Shown here: piece by piece, positions 1 to 8,912 of the stretch | Layout of the letters: every line of letters begins with the position of its first letter | How positions within the stretch are numbered: position 1 is the stretch's first letter | Assembly: GCA_963719345.1 (NCBI GenBank) | Contig: CAVRCA010000004.1 | Coordinates: 310,001 to 374,000, forward strand | DNA from: CAVRCA01 sp963719345 | GTDB lineage: Bacteria > Pseudomonadota > Alphaproteobacteria > Acetobacterales > Acetobacteraceae | DNA: 64,000 nt | Direction: 5' to 3' | The notes under the pieces: model-generated | Database searches by the model: none | Told to the model about the DNA's origin: nothing | Seen by the model: the letters and a program-made list of their open reading frames with translations, nothing else | Position numbers and translations under genes: made by a program

Positions 1-106
1 CGTGATGGGCGCCTACACGCGTCCTCGGGTGGCGGAGTTCGTCTTCGGCGGCGCCACGCGCGAGATTTTTGCGGCAGCCGACTTGCCCGTGCTGATGCAC
101 CATTGA
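1..106 (+). CDS. Universal stress protein (UspA family), C-terminal fragment
   Basis: Only the last 34 codons and the stop are in the window; the gene begins before base 1. The reading frame starts at base 2. The end of the protein reads VMGAYTRPRVAEFVFGGATR followed by a hydrophobic strand ending PVLMHH. This is the usual close of a UspA domain: the G-x-Y/G-x-S/T-R-x-x-E nucleotide-loop region and the final beta-strand with a PVL(M/L) motif. The family binds ATP or acts as a stress-response dimer. The call rests on this short tail only. Confidence 0.7.
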   Translation, partial: VMGAYTRPRVAEFVFGGATREIFAAADLPVLMHH

Positions 107-157
107 GCGTTCCCTCCACTCCCCGGCCGACCTCCGCAGCAGCGCACGGTAGTTGAC

Positions 158-730
158 GTGCGGTTCATCACGGATTTCGCCGATCAGGCGGTATTGCTGC
201 CGCTGGCGGCCGGCGTCGCCCTGACGTTCTTCTTCTCCGGCTGGCGGCGCGGCGCGGTCGCATGGAGCCTAGGGATCGGCGGGACTCTCGGCGTCATGCT
301 GGCACTCAAGCTGGCTTTTCTTGCCTGCGGTCGCCTCCTGCCCATCACCGACCTGCACAGTCCGAGCGGGCACACGGCGGCGGCGGCGGCGGTCTATGGC
401 GGGCTGCTGGGCATCCTCGTGCGACGGCTCACCGGACGCTCCAGTTGGGCGCTGCCGTGCGCCATGTCGGTGGCGCTCGTGATCGGCGTCTCGCGGCTGG
501 TGCTGGGTCTCCATACCGGGCTCGAGGTGGTGATCGGCGCGGTCGTCGGCGTGTGTGGTGCCGTGGCCGCCGCGACCTTCGCGGGGCCGCCGCCGCCGAC
601 GCTGCGGCTCGGGCGAGTTGCCGCCGTGGCGTTCGTGGTCCTGCTGCTGTTCCACGGCTTCCGGATGCCCGCCGAGGCGGCGATCCGGCGGTTCGCCCTG
701 GACGTCTGGCCGCTGTCGCGGTGCCGCTGA
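158..730 (+). CDS. PAP2-family membrane phosphatase
   Basis: A 190-residue integral membrane protein with five or so hydrophobic segments. It carries the three motifs of type 2 phosphatidic acid phosphatases: K-x6-R near residue 51 (KLAFLACGR), PSGHT near residue 69, and S-R-x5-H-x3-E (SRLVLGLHTGLEV) near residue 112. The last two hold the catalytic histidines. Family members dephosphorylate lipid phosphates such as phosphatidic acid, phosphatidylglycerophosphate or undecaprenyl diphosphate at the periplasmic face; the substrate here cannot be told. The start is a GTG; no better in-frame start lies upstream. It stands alone between the UspA fragment and the sulfite-oxidase-fold protein. Confidence 0.8.
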   Translation: MRFITDFADQAVLLPLAAGVALTFFFSGWRRGAVAWSLGIGGTLGVMLALKLAFLACGRLLPITDLHSPSGHTAAAAAVYGGLLGILVRRLTGRSSWALPCAMSVALVIGVSRLVLGLHTGLEVVIGAVVGVCGAVAAATFAGPPPPTLRLGRVAAVAFVVLLLFHGFRMPAEAAIRRFALDVWPLSRCR

Positions 731-783
731 CCAAGTTCAGTAAGAGTTTGCCCGACGGTCCGGCGGCGTTATAGTCGCTCGCA

Positions 784-789
784 TATAAT
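784..789 (+). promoter_or_regulatory. Possible -10 element
   Basis: TATAAT lies 19 nt before the GTG start at 808, with GGGAGA between as the ribosome binding site. No convincing -35 hexamer is visible at the usual spacing, so this is a weak call. Confidence 0.3.
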
Positions 790-807
790 GATCCGGGAGA
801 GCAAGGC

Positions 808-1816
808 GTGGCGCGTTATCTGTCGGGCGTGAGTTTGCAAGGATTTTATAACGTCGAAGAGGCGCTGGGCGGCTTTCTTGCGCCGTTTGGCGTTCAGTTC
901 TCGCCGGTTCTCGTGTCGGGCGATGTCGCTGATTTGGGGTTCTACAACCTCCCCGATCAGACGCCCGTCACCACGGATTCGGTCACCTACACGGCGGCCG
1001 GAGCGCCGGTCAGCGACACCTACAACGGTGTGAGCCTATGGAACCTGCTCGACACCACCGCCGGCGGCGTCAATGTCACCGCGGGCAAGAACGACATCCT
1101 GAGCAAGTACGTCATCGCGACCGGATCGGACGGCTACAAGGCGGCTTTTTCGCTTGGCGAGATCGATCCGCAATTCGGCAATCAGCCCGTGCTGGTCGCT
1201 TACTCCGATATTGCCGGGCAACTCGGTCCGAACGGGAGCGACGGGTTGGCGCGGATGGTCGTGCCAGGCGACCAGGCGGGCGGACGTTACGTGTCCGACC
1301 TGGTCAGCCTCCACGTCGGCAGCTTGCCGGAGCCGACGGTCGCCGGCCCCGGCGGGATTTCGAGCGAGTTCACTCTGTCCGGCCAGATCGAGGACCCCGC
1401 CACCTTCACGCCGGTCACGCTCGCAACCCTGTATTCGCCGACGCAGGAGACGGCGACATATACCTCCGGCGCCGGTCAGGTCACCGACACCTATACCGGC
1501 GTTTCGCTGTGGACGCTGGTCCAGGACGCGGGCCTGCTGACCGATCCGTCGGTCAAGAACGATCTGTTGCGGTTCGGCGTAGTGGCGACCGGCAGCGACG
1601 GCTATCGCGGCGCTGATTTCCTTGGGCGAGATCGATCCTGCGTTTGGCAACCAGCCGGACCTCGTCGCCTACGCCGACGCCAACGGGCAACTGGGCACCG
1701 GCGGCGCCGATGGAGCGACGCGCCTGGTGCTGCCCGGCGACCAGGCCGGCGGCCGTTATGTCTCGAACCTCGTCAGCCTGCAGGTGGTGGACCTGACCGC
1801 GCCGCACACTTCGTAG
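808..1816 (+). pseudogene. Two-domain sulfite-oxidase-fold protein without the Mo-ligand cysteine (frameshifted)
   Basis: The protein contains two copies of a module of about 110-120 residues. Each copy runs from D-T-Y-x-G-V-S-L-W through a GSDGY..SLGEIDP.FGNQP stretch to PGDQAGGRYVS. This is the back half of the molybdopterin oxidoreductase (sulfite oxidase) domain. Neither copy has a cysteine, so the Mo-ligand half is absent and catalysis is doubtful. The frame breaks near 1618: the first frame reads GYRGADF, and the frame starting around 1620 continues LGEIDPAFGNQP to a stop at 1816. One extra base or two missing bases explain it. The start is GTG at 808 with GGGAGA upstream. No signal peptide is seen. 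The frameshift may be a sequencing error rather than decay. Confidence 0.6.
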
Positions 1817-1843
1817 GCTGTCTCACAGCTCGCAGGCTGGGCT

Positions 1844-3350
1844 TCAATGTCGTTGGGGCGTGTTCAGGTTGACGGTCACGTTCTTGCGCTGGGTGAAGCT
1901 GTCCAGCATCCCTTCAAGCGAGAACTCGCGCCCGATGCCGCTCTGCTTGTAGCCGCCGTAGGAATGGCCGGGGACCTGGCCAAGTCCCTGGTTCACCTGC
2001 ACCCAGCCTGAACTTGATCGCGTGCGCGGCGCGCAAGGCGCTGCCGATCTCGTGCGTCCAGACATAGGCCGCCAGGCCGTAGTGGCTGTCGTTCGCCATG
2101 CGGATCGCCTCGGCCTCGTCGCGCCAGGGGATCGCCACCAGCACCGGCCCAAAAATTTCCTCCCGAGCCAGGCGCCAATCGTTCGAGGTGTCGGCGAACA
2201 CCGTGGGCACGGCGAAGTAGCCCTCGCTCAGCGGGCCGTCGGCGGGCGGCAGTCCGCCAAACACCAGGCGTGCGTCCTGGCGCTGCAAGCCTTCCTGGAC
2301 GTAGCCGCACACCTTGCGGAACTGTTTCTCGTTGATGATGGTGCCGATGTCACTCGCCTCGTCCAGCGGATCGCCGAGCGTGAGCGCCTGCACCTTGGCG
2401 GTCAGCTTGCCCAAGAAGCTGTCGAAGATGTCGGCGTGGAGGAACAGCCGCGACCCCGCGGTGCAGGACTGGCTCTGCCGGGTGAATCGCATCGCCGCGA
2501 CGATGCCGTCGACCACCCAATCCTCGTCGGCATCCGGATAGACGATCGACGGGCTCTTGCCGCCAAGCTCGAGCGAGACCGGCACGATGCGGTCGGCCGC
2601 CGCACGCATGATGATCTTGCCGACCTCGGTCGAGCCGGTGAACGAGAGTTTCCGCACGATGGGGTGCTGCGCCAGCGGGCCGCCGCATTCCTCGCCGAGG
2701 CCGGTCAGCACGTTCAGCACGCCGGGCGGCAGGAATTGCTGGCAGATCTCGGCCATCATCAGCACGCCGAGCGGCGCGTCCTCGGCGGCCTTGAGAACCA
2801 TCGTGTTGCCGGCGCAGAGTGCTGCGGCAATCTTGAGCGCGCCCAGCAGCACCGGCGCGTTCCAGGGGATGATCGCGCCGACGACGCCGAGCGGCTCGCG
2901 ACGGGTGTAGCTCAGCACCTGCTCGCCGAGTGGGATGGTCTCGCCTTTCAGTTCGCCGCCCAAGCCGCCGAAATAGCGGAAGATGTCGGCGCTGTTCTTT
3001 GCCTCCGGCCGTGCCTGGGTGCGCAGCGCGTTGCCGGTCTCGCGCGCGATGGTGCGGGCAAGTTCCTCGGCGCGCTCCTCCATGGCGTCGGCGATGCGCA
3101 GCAACATCCGCCCGCGATCACGCGGCGGCACCCGGCTCCAGGATCGGAATGCCTTTGCGGCCGCCTGGGCCGCGCGATCGACGTCCTGCGCGTCGCCACG
3201 GGGGATCTCGGCGATCATGCGCCGGTTGGCCGGGTTCTCCACCGTGAGCACGGCGCCGCTGGCGCTGCCCACCCAGGCGCCGTCGATCAGCATGTGCGCC
3301 CGCTGGCGCTCGGAGGCGCTGGCCGGACGTTCCTGTTCGGTAACCGACAT
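1844..3350 (-). CDS. NAD(P)-dependent aldehyde dehydrogenase (one frameshift)
   Basis: About 500 residues, the full ALDH length. It shows the cofactor and catalytic motifs in order: a PWNAPVLL segment, the FTGSTEVGK nucleotide loop, the general-base glutamate in LELGGKS, the nucleophile in a QSCTAGSR segment, and EEIFGPVL. The C-terminal end (GYKQSGIGREFSLEGMLDSF) lies in a different frame. An extra base near 2011 (CTTG in place of CTG on the coding strand) separates HAIK from SGWVQVNQG. Repairing it gives one continuous family member ending at 1844. The enzyme oxidises an aldehyde to its acid; the substrate is not evident. It is transcribed away from the solute-binding protein gene, with 182 bp between them. 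Confidence 0.85.
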
Positions 3351-3532
3351 GAATTGCGTCCTTCTCCCGTTGCGCGGACCGGAGCGAGGCCCGCGTCCTG
3401 TATGCGCGCGGATATAGCGCTCAGGCGGGAACGGGTCCAGACGAGGCCGTCGCTGCCGCCGAGGGATGGAGTTCGCGGACTGGTCGGGGTCCCTGTAGGC
3501 TTCGCCTTCCTGGTGTTTGCGAGGAGGCTGCC

Positions 3533-5119
3533 GTGGCTCTGTTGCGCCGTGCTGTCCTGAAAACCGCCGCGGCCGGTGCCGCCGCTCTGCTCACCGCCCC
3601 GAGCCTCGTTCGCGGCGAGGAGCAGCGAACGATCCGCTTCATGCCGCACGCCGACCTTGCCTCGCTCGATCCGGTCTGGACGACCGCCGACATCACGCGG
3701 AACATGTCCCTCGCGGTGTACGACACCCTGTACGGGCTCGATCGCGACTTCTTGCCCCACCCGCAGATGGCGGCCGGCCACCGCATCGAGGACGGCGGCA
3801 AATCGTGGGAGATCACGCTGCGCGACGGCCTCAAATTCCACGACGGAACGCCGGTGCTGGCGCGCGACTGTGTCGCCACCATCAAGCGATGGGGGCAGCG
3901 CGACCCGTTCGGCGCGGCGCTGGTGGCGCGCGCCGACGAGATCGCCGCGCCTTCGGACAGCGTGATCCGACTGCGCTTCAAGACCCCGTTCGCGCTCGTC
4001 CCGGCAGCACTCGCGCAATATAGCTGCGCGATCATGCCCGAGCGGCTGGCCGCGACCCCGCCCACCACGCAGGTGAGCGAGGCGATCGGCAGCGGTCCGT
4101 TTCGCTTCTTGGCCGCCGAGCGGGTCCCCGGCTCGCTCGTGGTGTACGAGCGCAACCCGGCCTATGTGCCGCGCCCGGACGGGACGCCGAGCTTCACCGC
4201 CGGCCCGAAGATCGTGCATATCGACCGTGTCGAGTGGACGTTCGTACCCGACGCCTCGACCTCCGCCGCAGCGATGTCGAATGGCGAGTACGACTGGTGG
4301 GAGCAGCCGTCGCTCGACCTCGTCGGCTCGCTCGAGAAGGATCGCAGTCTTGTCGTGCGGGTCACCGACCGCACCGGCGAGATCGGCTGCATGCGGTTCA
4401 ACCACCTGTATCCGCCGTTCGACAACCCGGCTATCCGCCGCGCCGTCCTGCAGGCGATGCCGCAGAGCGAGTTCATCCAGGCGATGGCGGGAGGCGCGCC
4501 GGAACTCATCAAGACCGATGTCGGACTGTTCGTTCCGGGCACGCCGATGGCGAGCACCGTCGGCGTCGAGGTGACGCGCGGCGGCCGGAGCGTGGAGCAG
4601 AGCAAGGCGGCGCTGAAGGCGGCCGGCTACAACGGCGAGAAGGTGGTCATCTTGGCCGCGACGACGATCCCGACGCTCTGGGCGGCGGCGCAGGTCGGGC
4701 AGGACCTGTTGCAGAAGATCGGCCTGAACGTCGATCTGCAATCACTTGAGTGGGGCACCGTGGTGCAGCGGCGGGCCAGCAAGGAGCCGATCGACAAGGG
4801 CGGCTGGAACATCTTCCACACCAACCTTGGCGGCATGAGCAACGTGACCCCCGCCGCCAACTTCGCCATCCGGGCGAGCGGCGCCGATGCCTGGTTCGGC
4901 TGGCCGAGCGATCCGGCGATGGAGCAGCTGCGCACCGCCTGGTTCGACGCTCCCGACCTCGCCGCGCAGCAGGCGACCTGCGCGCGGATGCAGGAGCATT
5001 TCTGGACCAACCCGTCCTACGTGCCGCTCGGGATGTTCGACCAGCCGACCGCCTATCGCAAATCCCTCCAGGACGTCCCTGACGGCTGGCCGCAATTCTA
5101 CGGCGTCAAACGGGCCTGA
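3533..5119 (+). CDS. ABC transporter solute-binding protein, family 5 (peptide/nickel/opine type)
   Basis: A 528-residue periplasmic binding protein. The N-terminus (LLRRAVLKTAAAGAAALLTA) has a twin-arginine-like RR-x-x-L-K followed by a hydrophobic stretch and a cleavage region near residues 27-29, so export by Tat or Sec is likely. The mature part begins with the family signature: LDPVW, then YDTLYGLD and the WEITLRDGLKFHDGTPV block (DppA/OppA style). The start is GTG with GAGGAGG 5 nt upstream. No permease or ATPase genes are adjacent, so it is an orphan receptor in this window. The ligand is unknown. Confidence 0.85.
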   Translation: MALLRRAVLKTAAAGAAALLTAPSLVRGEEQRTIRFMPHADLASLDPVWTTADITRNMSLAVYDTLYGLDRDFLPHPQMAAGHRIEDGGKSWEITLRDGLKFHDGTPVLARDCVATIKRWGQRDPFGAALVARADEIAAPSDSVIRLRFKTPFALVPAALAQYSCAIMPERLAATPPTTQVSEAIGSGPFRFLAAERVPGSLVVYERNPAYVPRPDGTPSFTAGPKIVHIDRVEWTFVPDASTSAAAMSNGEYDWWEQPSLDLVGSLEKDRSLVVRVTDRTGEIGCMRFNHLYPPFDNPAIRRAVLQAMPQSEFIQAMAGGAPELIKTDVGLFVPGTPMASTVGVEVTRGGRSVEQSKAALKAAGYNGEKVVILAATTIPTLWAAAQVGQDLLQKIGLNVDLQSLEWGTVVQRRASKEPIDKGGWNIFHTNLGGMSNVTPAANFAIRASGADAWFGWPSDPAMEQLRTAWFDAPDLAAQQATCARMQEHFWTNPSYVPLGMFDQPTAYRKSLQDVPDGWPQFYGVKRA

Positions 5120-5147
5120 CCGGCCGATTTGGCGCGGTCGTCCCCGG

Positions 5148-6131
5148 TCAAGCGCGCAAGCTGCGCAGCAAGCGGATGTGCCACCGCGCGTAGCCGTCCT
5201 GCAGCACGCGCAGCCGGTCGCGGATGGCGGCGTGCGCGGCAGGCAGGCGGTGGAACGGGATCGACGGGTAGAGGTGGTGCTCGGCATGGAAGCTCATGTT
5301 CCACATCACCAGCCGCAACGCCGCATTGGTCAACGTGGTACGCGTGTTGGTGAGGCCATTGGCGTCGTTCGAGCAGAGCGTGTGCTCGGTGAGCAGATAG
5401 AGCCGCAGGAACGGCTGGCCCAGCAATTGCGGCCCGAGCCAGAACACCAGCGGCGCCCGCCAGCCCACGACCACCGCCGACAGCGCGGCACAGGCGGCCA
5501 CGAACAAGGCCATCAGCCGCAGCGAGCGCACGATCTTGCGGGCAACGCCCGGTGCGACGAAGGGGTGGCCGGACAGGTCGCCCCGCAATCCGCCCCGTAG
5601 CACCGCGAGCCGGGTGCGCCAGTAAGGGAACGCCAGCACCCGGAGGACGTAGGCCCGCAGCGTCGCCGGCGGCGGCGTGGCCAGCTCGGGATCGCGTGCG
5701 GGGTCTTGGGTATGGCGATGATGGGCGAGATGGAAGGCGGTGTAAAAATGCCAGTTCAGCAGGGACGGGCAGGCGGCCAGCCAGCCGACGACGGCATTGG
5801 TCCGGCGTGACGAGAAGGCGGTCATGTGCATCGTCTCGTGGACCGGCGCGAACAGGGTCGCCTGCGTCATGCCCAGCAGCATCATCGCGGGCAGCAGCAT
5901 CCATCCCTGTGAGCGTGCCACCAGCCACCCGGCGACCCCGATCAGCATCAGATGCAGGCCGAGCCGCACGGCGCCGGCCCGGTTCGACCGATCGGACAGG
6001 CTGCGCAGCTCCGTCCCGCTGAGGATTTCGGTGTCGCGCCGTTCATCGCTCTCTCCGCTGTCGGCAGCACGGCCATGCAGACCGTGTGCCGCGGAAGCGG
6101 AGAGATAGCGATAGGAGACAAGGGTTTGCAA
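5148..6131 (-). CDS. Membrane fatty acid desaturase-family protein
   Basis: About 327 residues with three histidine boxes typical of membrane di-iron desaturases and hydroxylases: HETMH near residue 98, HLAHHRH near residue 133 and HAEHH near residue 287. Hydrophobic segments surround the boxes. The family inserts double bonds or hydroxyl groups in acyl chains or carotenoids. The compact size and HETMH box resemble bacterial fatty acid desaturase/beta-carotene ketolase-like proteins. The proposed start is a TTG; the first 50 residues look poorly conserved and polar, so the true start may be further in. It converges on the solute-binding protein gene with 28 bp between the stops. Confidence 0.75.
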   Translation of the reverse strand: MQTLVSYRYLSASAAHGLHGRAADSGESDERRDTEILSGTELRSLSDRSNRAGAVRLGLHLMLIGVAGWLVARSQGWMLLPAMMLLGMTQATLFAPVHETMHMTAFSSRRTNAVVGWLAACPSLLNWHFYTAFHLAHHRHTQDPARDPELATPPPATLRAYVLRVLAFPYWRTRLAVLRGGLRGDLSGHPFVAPGVARKIVRSLRLMALFVAACAALSAVVVGWRAPLVFWLGPQLLGQPFLRLYLLTEHTLCSNDANGLTNTRTTLTNAALRLVMWNMSFHAEHHLYPSIPFHRLPAAHAAIRDRLRVLQDGYARWHIRLLRSLRA

Positions 6132-6264
6132 CGCCGCCTCCCGCCGGGTAGCCCAGCGGCAGATAGAAACCGACCGCCGGCCGTCCGGGGTAGACCGGAC
6201 AATCCGGCGGCCAAGTATCAGTCAGTCCTCGGCGCTCCGACGCCGAGGGACGACCCGAAGATTA

Positions 6265-8231
6265 CTACGACACCGTGAAATGCATGGTCCCGTTGCTCAT
6301 CATCGCAGCGTTCGTGGCGTAGTGGTGGCTGTTGAAGTCGATCGAGTTCACGTAGAGGTTCCGGTCGGCTGCGGCCGAACCACCGTAGGCGTCATTGGTG
6401 AAGGTGATGCCGACGTCGTGCGTGCCGGTCCCGAAATTCCCCGTGAAGAGGAACCCCTGCGAACCGCCCGACGAGTGCAGCATCGAGACCGATTTCCGCC
6501 GAATTCGAGCGCCTTGCCGTCCAGGGTGACGGTGAACTGCGCGTTGCCGTTGTAGGCGTCCTCTGACAGATGGAGCCTCAGGATGCTTGACGGAAGCGGC
6601 GCCGTCGGAGTCGTGCCACCCACCGTGAAGTTTTGGCTGCCGTTGCTGTAGAAGCTGCCGGATGTGTTCGCCTCCTGCTGGTTGTCGTACTGGATCCGAT
6701 CGAGATAGAGGTTGCGATCGGTGGACGAGCTGCCGCCGTAGGCGTCGTTGACGAACGACATCTGCACCGTATGCGCCCCGGTGCCCCAATGGCCGGTCAG
6801 AACGACCTGTTCGTCCGCCCCGCTCGAATGAAGGGCATGGGTGGTGAGCGTCCCGCCAACCGGCTTGCCGTCCACCGAAATGGTGAACTGGGCATCCCCG
6901 TTCCAGGCGTCTTCCGAAACGAACAGAACCAGGCTGTCGGAGGAGGTGCTGCCGGTCGTGCTGCCACCGGTGCTGCGGACGTGTAGTGCCACCCGTGGTC
7001 CCGCCTTGGGGGGCCGCTCGAGAGGTGACCGGCTGGTACTCATAGGCTCCGCGATCGGGTCGCGCTGCCTCCCGGACGGCGTTCCGCGCATATCGGCTGC
7101 AGCGGCGTAGCGCCGTTCGCCGTGTCGATATCGGGCGACCCAGCCGATAGCTGATAATTCCCGCTTGCCGGCATTGACGAAGTTGGGATCGGAGAAGATA
7201 TCGTGTGCGCCGCTGCCATTCCAGGCGCTGGCCCCATAGTAGATCGTTGTAGTCCTCGGTGACAGTTGGTTCGAGCGATGTCGATCGCATTGGTGCCGCT
7301 GGCCGAGTAAGCTGACATTGTTTACCCATACCATGTCGCTGACTTGTTGATCGGAGAACGTGTCGTGCAGCGCCCCCGGACGTTCCGTTTCCTGAAGCCG
7401 TGTTGTAGACCACGTCGACGTGGCTGCTCTGGAACACCTCGATCGCGGACGAGCCGTTGTTCGTGACGACGTTGTTCTCGATCAGGGTCCGGCCGTTATA
7501 GCCGGTATCTGGAGTCAATGATGATGCCTTCGCCGTCGGTGATCGAGTTGATCCCGATGGCGGTCGAGTTCACAAGCTGCTGGTTACTGTAGACCGTGTT
7601 CTTCGGTATAATCTGATGATAGCCGGAAGCATTGTCGGTGTTCTGCGATGCCGCCGACCGTAATCCCGCTCGCGCCCCACGCCAATATTCGAGGTGTTAT
7701 AGACCGTATTGTCCGCGATAGTCACGTAGTCGGTACCTTCAGCCGCGATGCCGAAGCCGGGAGTGTCGTGGATGGATTGTTCGGATCACGTCATGGACGG
7801 CCGGGTTCGGCATGCCGCCATAGCCAACCACGATGCCGTTTGCATAGGCGGCCGTGCTGCCTCCGCTGTTGGCGGCGTTGGCCGACGCGACGGTGAGACT
7901 CGGTGCGTCGCCGATGACTCTCAAAGCCCTGGACCGTGGTGTAGGAGCAGTTGAGCTGCACGTCCGCCGTGCCGCCGTTCGGCAGGCTCAGGATCGGGTG
8001 CGCGCCGGCGGCCGCCTCGATAGTGATCGGCGCGGCGGCGGTTCCTGAAACCCAGTCCTGCAGCACATAGCCGGTCGACTGGCTCGCCGTGTACGTGCCG
8101 TCCATCACCTCGACCTTGTCACCTGGATTGAGGTGGGGGACAACATTCTGAAGGGTGGCGAACGCAGTTGTTGACGATGTGCCGGCATTGGAATCGTTGC
8201 CGGTGTTGGCACTCACATACCAAACTGTCAT
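6265..8231 (-). pseudogene. Right-handed beta-helix protein with two CBM60-like modules (multiple frameshifts)
   Basis: The N-terminus at 8231 reads WYVSANTGNDSNAGTSST, typical of pectate-lyase-like beta-helix proteins. The helix region continues in alternating frames to about 7100, ending with an S-P-D-I-D-T motif and DRGAYEYQP. Two Ca-dependent carbohydrate-binding modules follow. Each has an SEDAWNGDAQFT or SEDAYNGNAQFT opening and a NDAYGG-x4-DRNLYV close, as in xylan-binding CBM60. At least six frame changes occur (near 7920, 7780, 7500, 7300, 7000 and 6495), yet the family match resumes after each one. It may be a pseudogene or a badly sequenced gene. There is no signal peptide, so type I secretion is possible. 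It likely acts on or binds a polysaccharide. Confidence 0.55.
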
Positions 8232-8912
8232 AGCTGAAAATCCCTGTTGTTATGAATAAAAAGGGTCAAAACCTCCGCTGCGAAAAAGCAGCGTACAAGT
8301 AGTCAACAAATGAACTTCGGTCGCGAGAACTCTCGTTTTGAGCACATGCACAGCACGGTTAATTCCTTGCTGCAGCAAACTCTAAAGCGCCTGTCTTGAA
8401 ACTCGATTAACTAGCCGATTTGGTTCAGGCAGGTGGATGATCAGCCTTTCTGGCTAACAGCCGGTTACTGTCTTCGGATGGTCCAGCGCTAAGTGAATGG
8501 CGAATCTTGACCAATCAAATTCCTTTGCGAAGCTGGTGACATCGGAATTTCTGGTTGCGCTCATTACTGGTTTCTTTGGCAACTACGACGAAGATTGATC
8601 CGGAAAACCATTTCGCTTTGGCGCTTTAGGCCAAAACCGATCCCGTCGGCGCGCCGGAGCTCTCGTCCGCGTTCGGCGGATCGCCTCGAATGGGCCCGAG
8701 CCGACTATGGTGTAGCCGACGATGGTCTTCCGACTGCAGGCGCCCACGTGGTTGGACCGCTGGCTCGATAGCATCCGTTTCGTAAAGATCTCGTTGCGAA
8801 ACGGGCGGGGCAAATCCTTGATGCACAGCGTACGGGACCTCCCGCCAACTCCTTTGTCGACCACCGTCATCTGAGCCATCATTATCCGATTATTCGATCG
8901 GAACGAGACCGA
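8232..8912. other. 681-bp non-coding, AT-richer stretch
   Basis: This gap lies between two divergent genes, the beta-helix gene and the histidine kinase gene. The first 370 bp are visibly richer in A and T than the rest of the window. I see no RNA gene or convincing coding frame. A 99-codon minus-strand frame at 8583-8882 matches no family I recognise. It probably holds the divergent promoters and perhaps a remnant of mobile DNA. Confidence 0.4.

Noticed and set aside
8583..8882. 99-codon minus-strand ORF as a gene or transposase fragment
   Set aside because: The protein is low in family-like motifs, rich in Arg, and no transposase signature (DDE, zinc finger) is visible. Left as non-coding.
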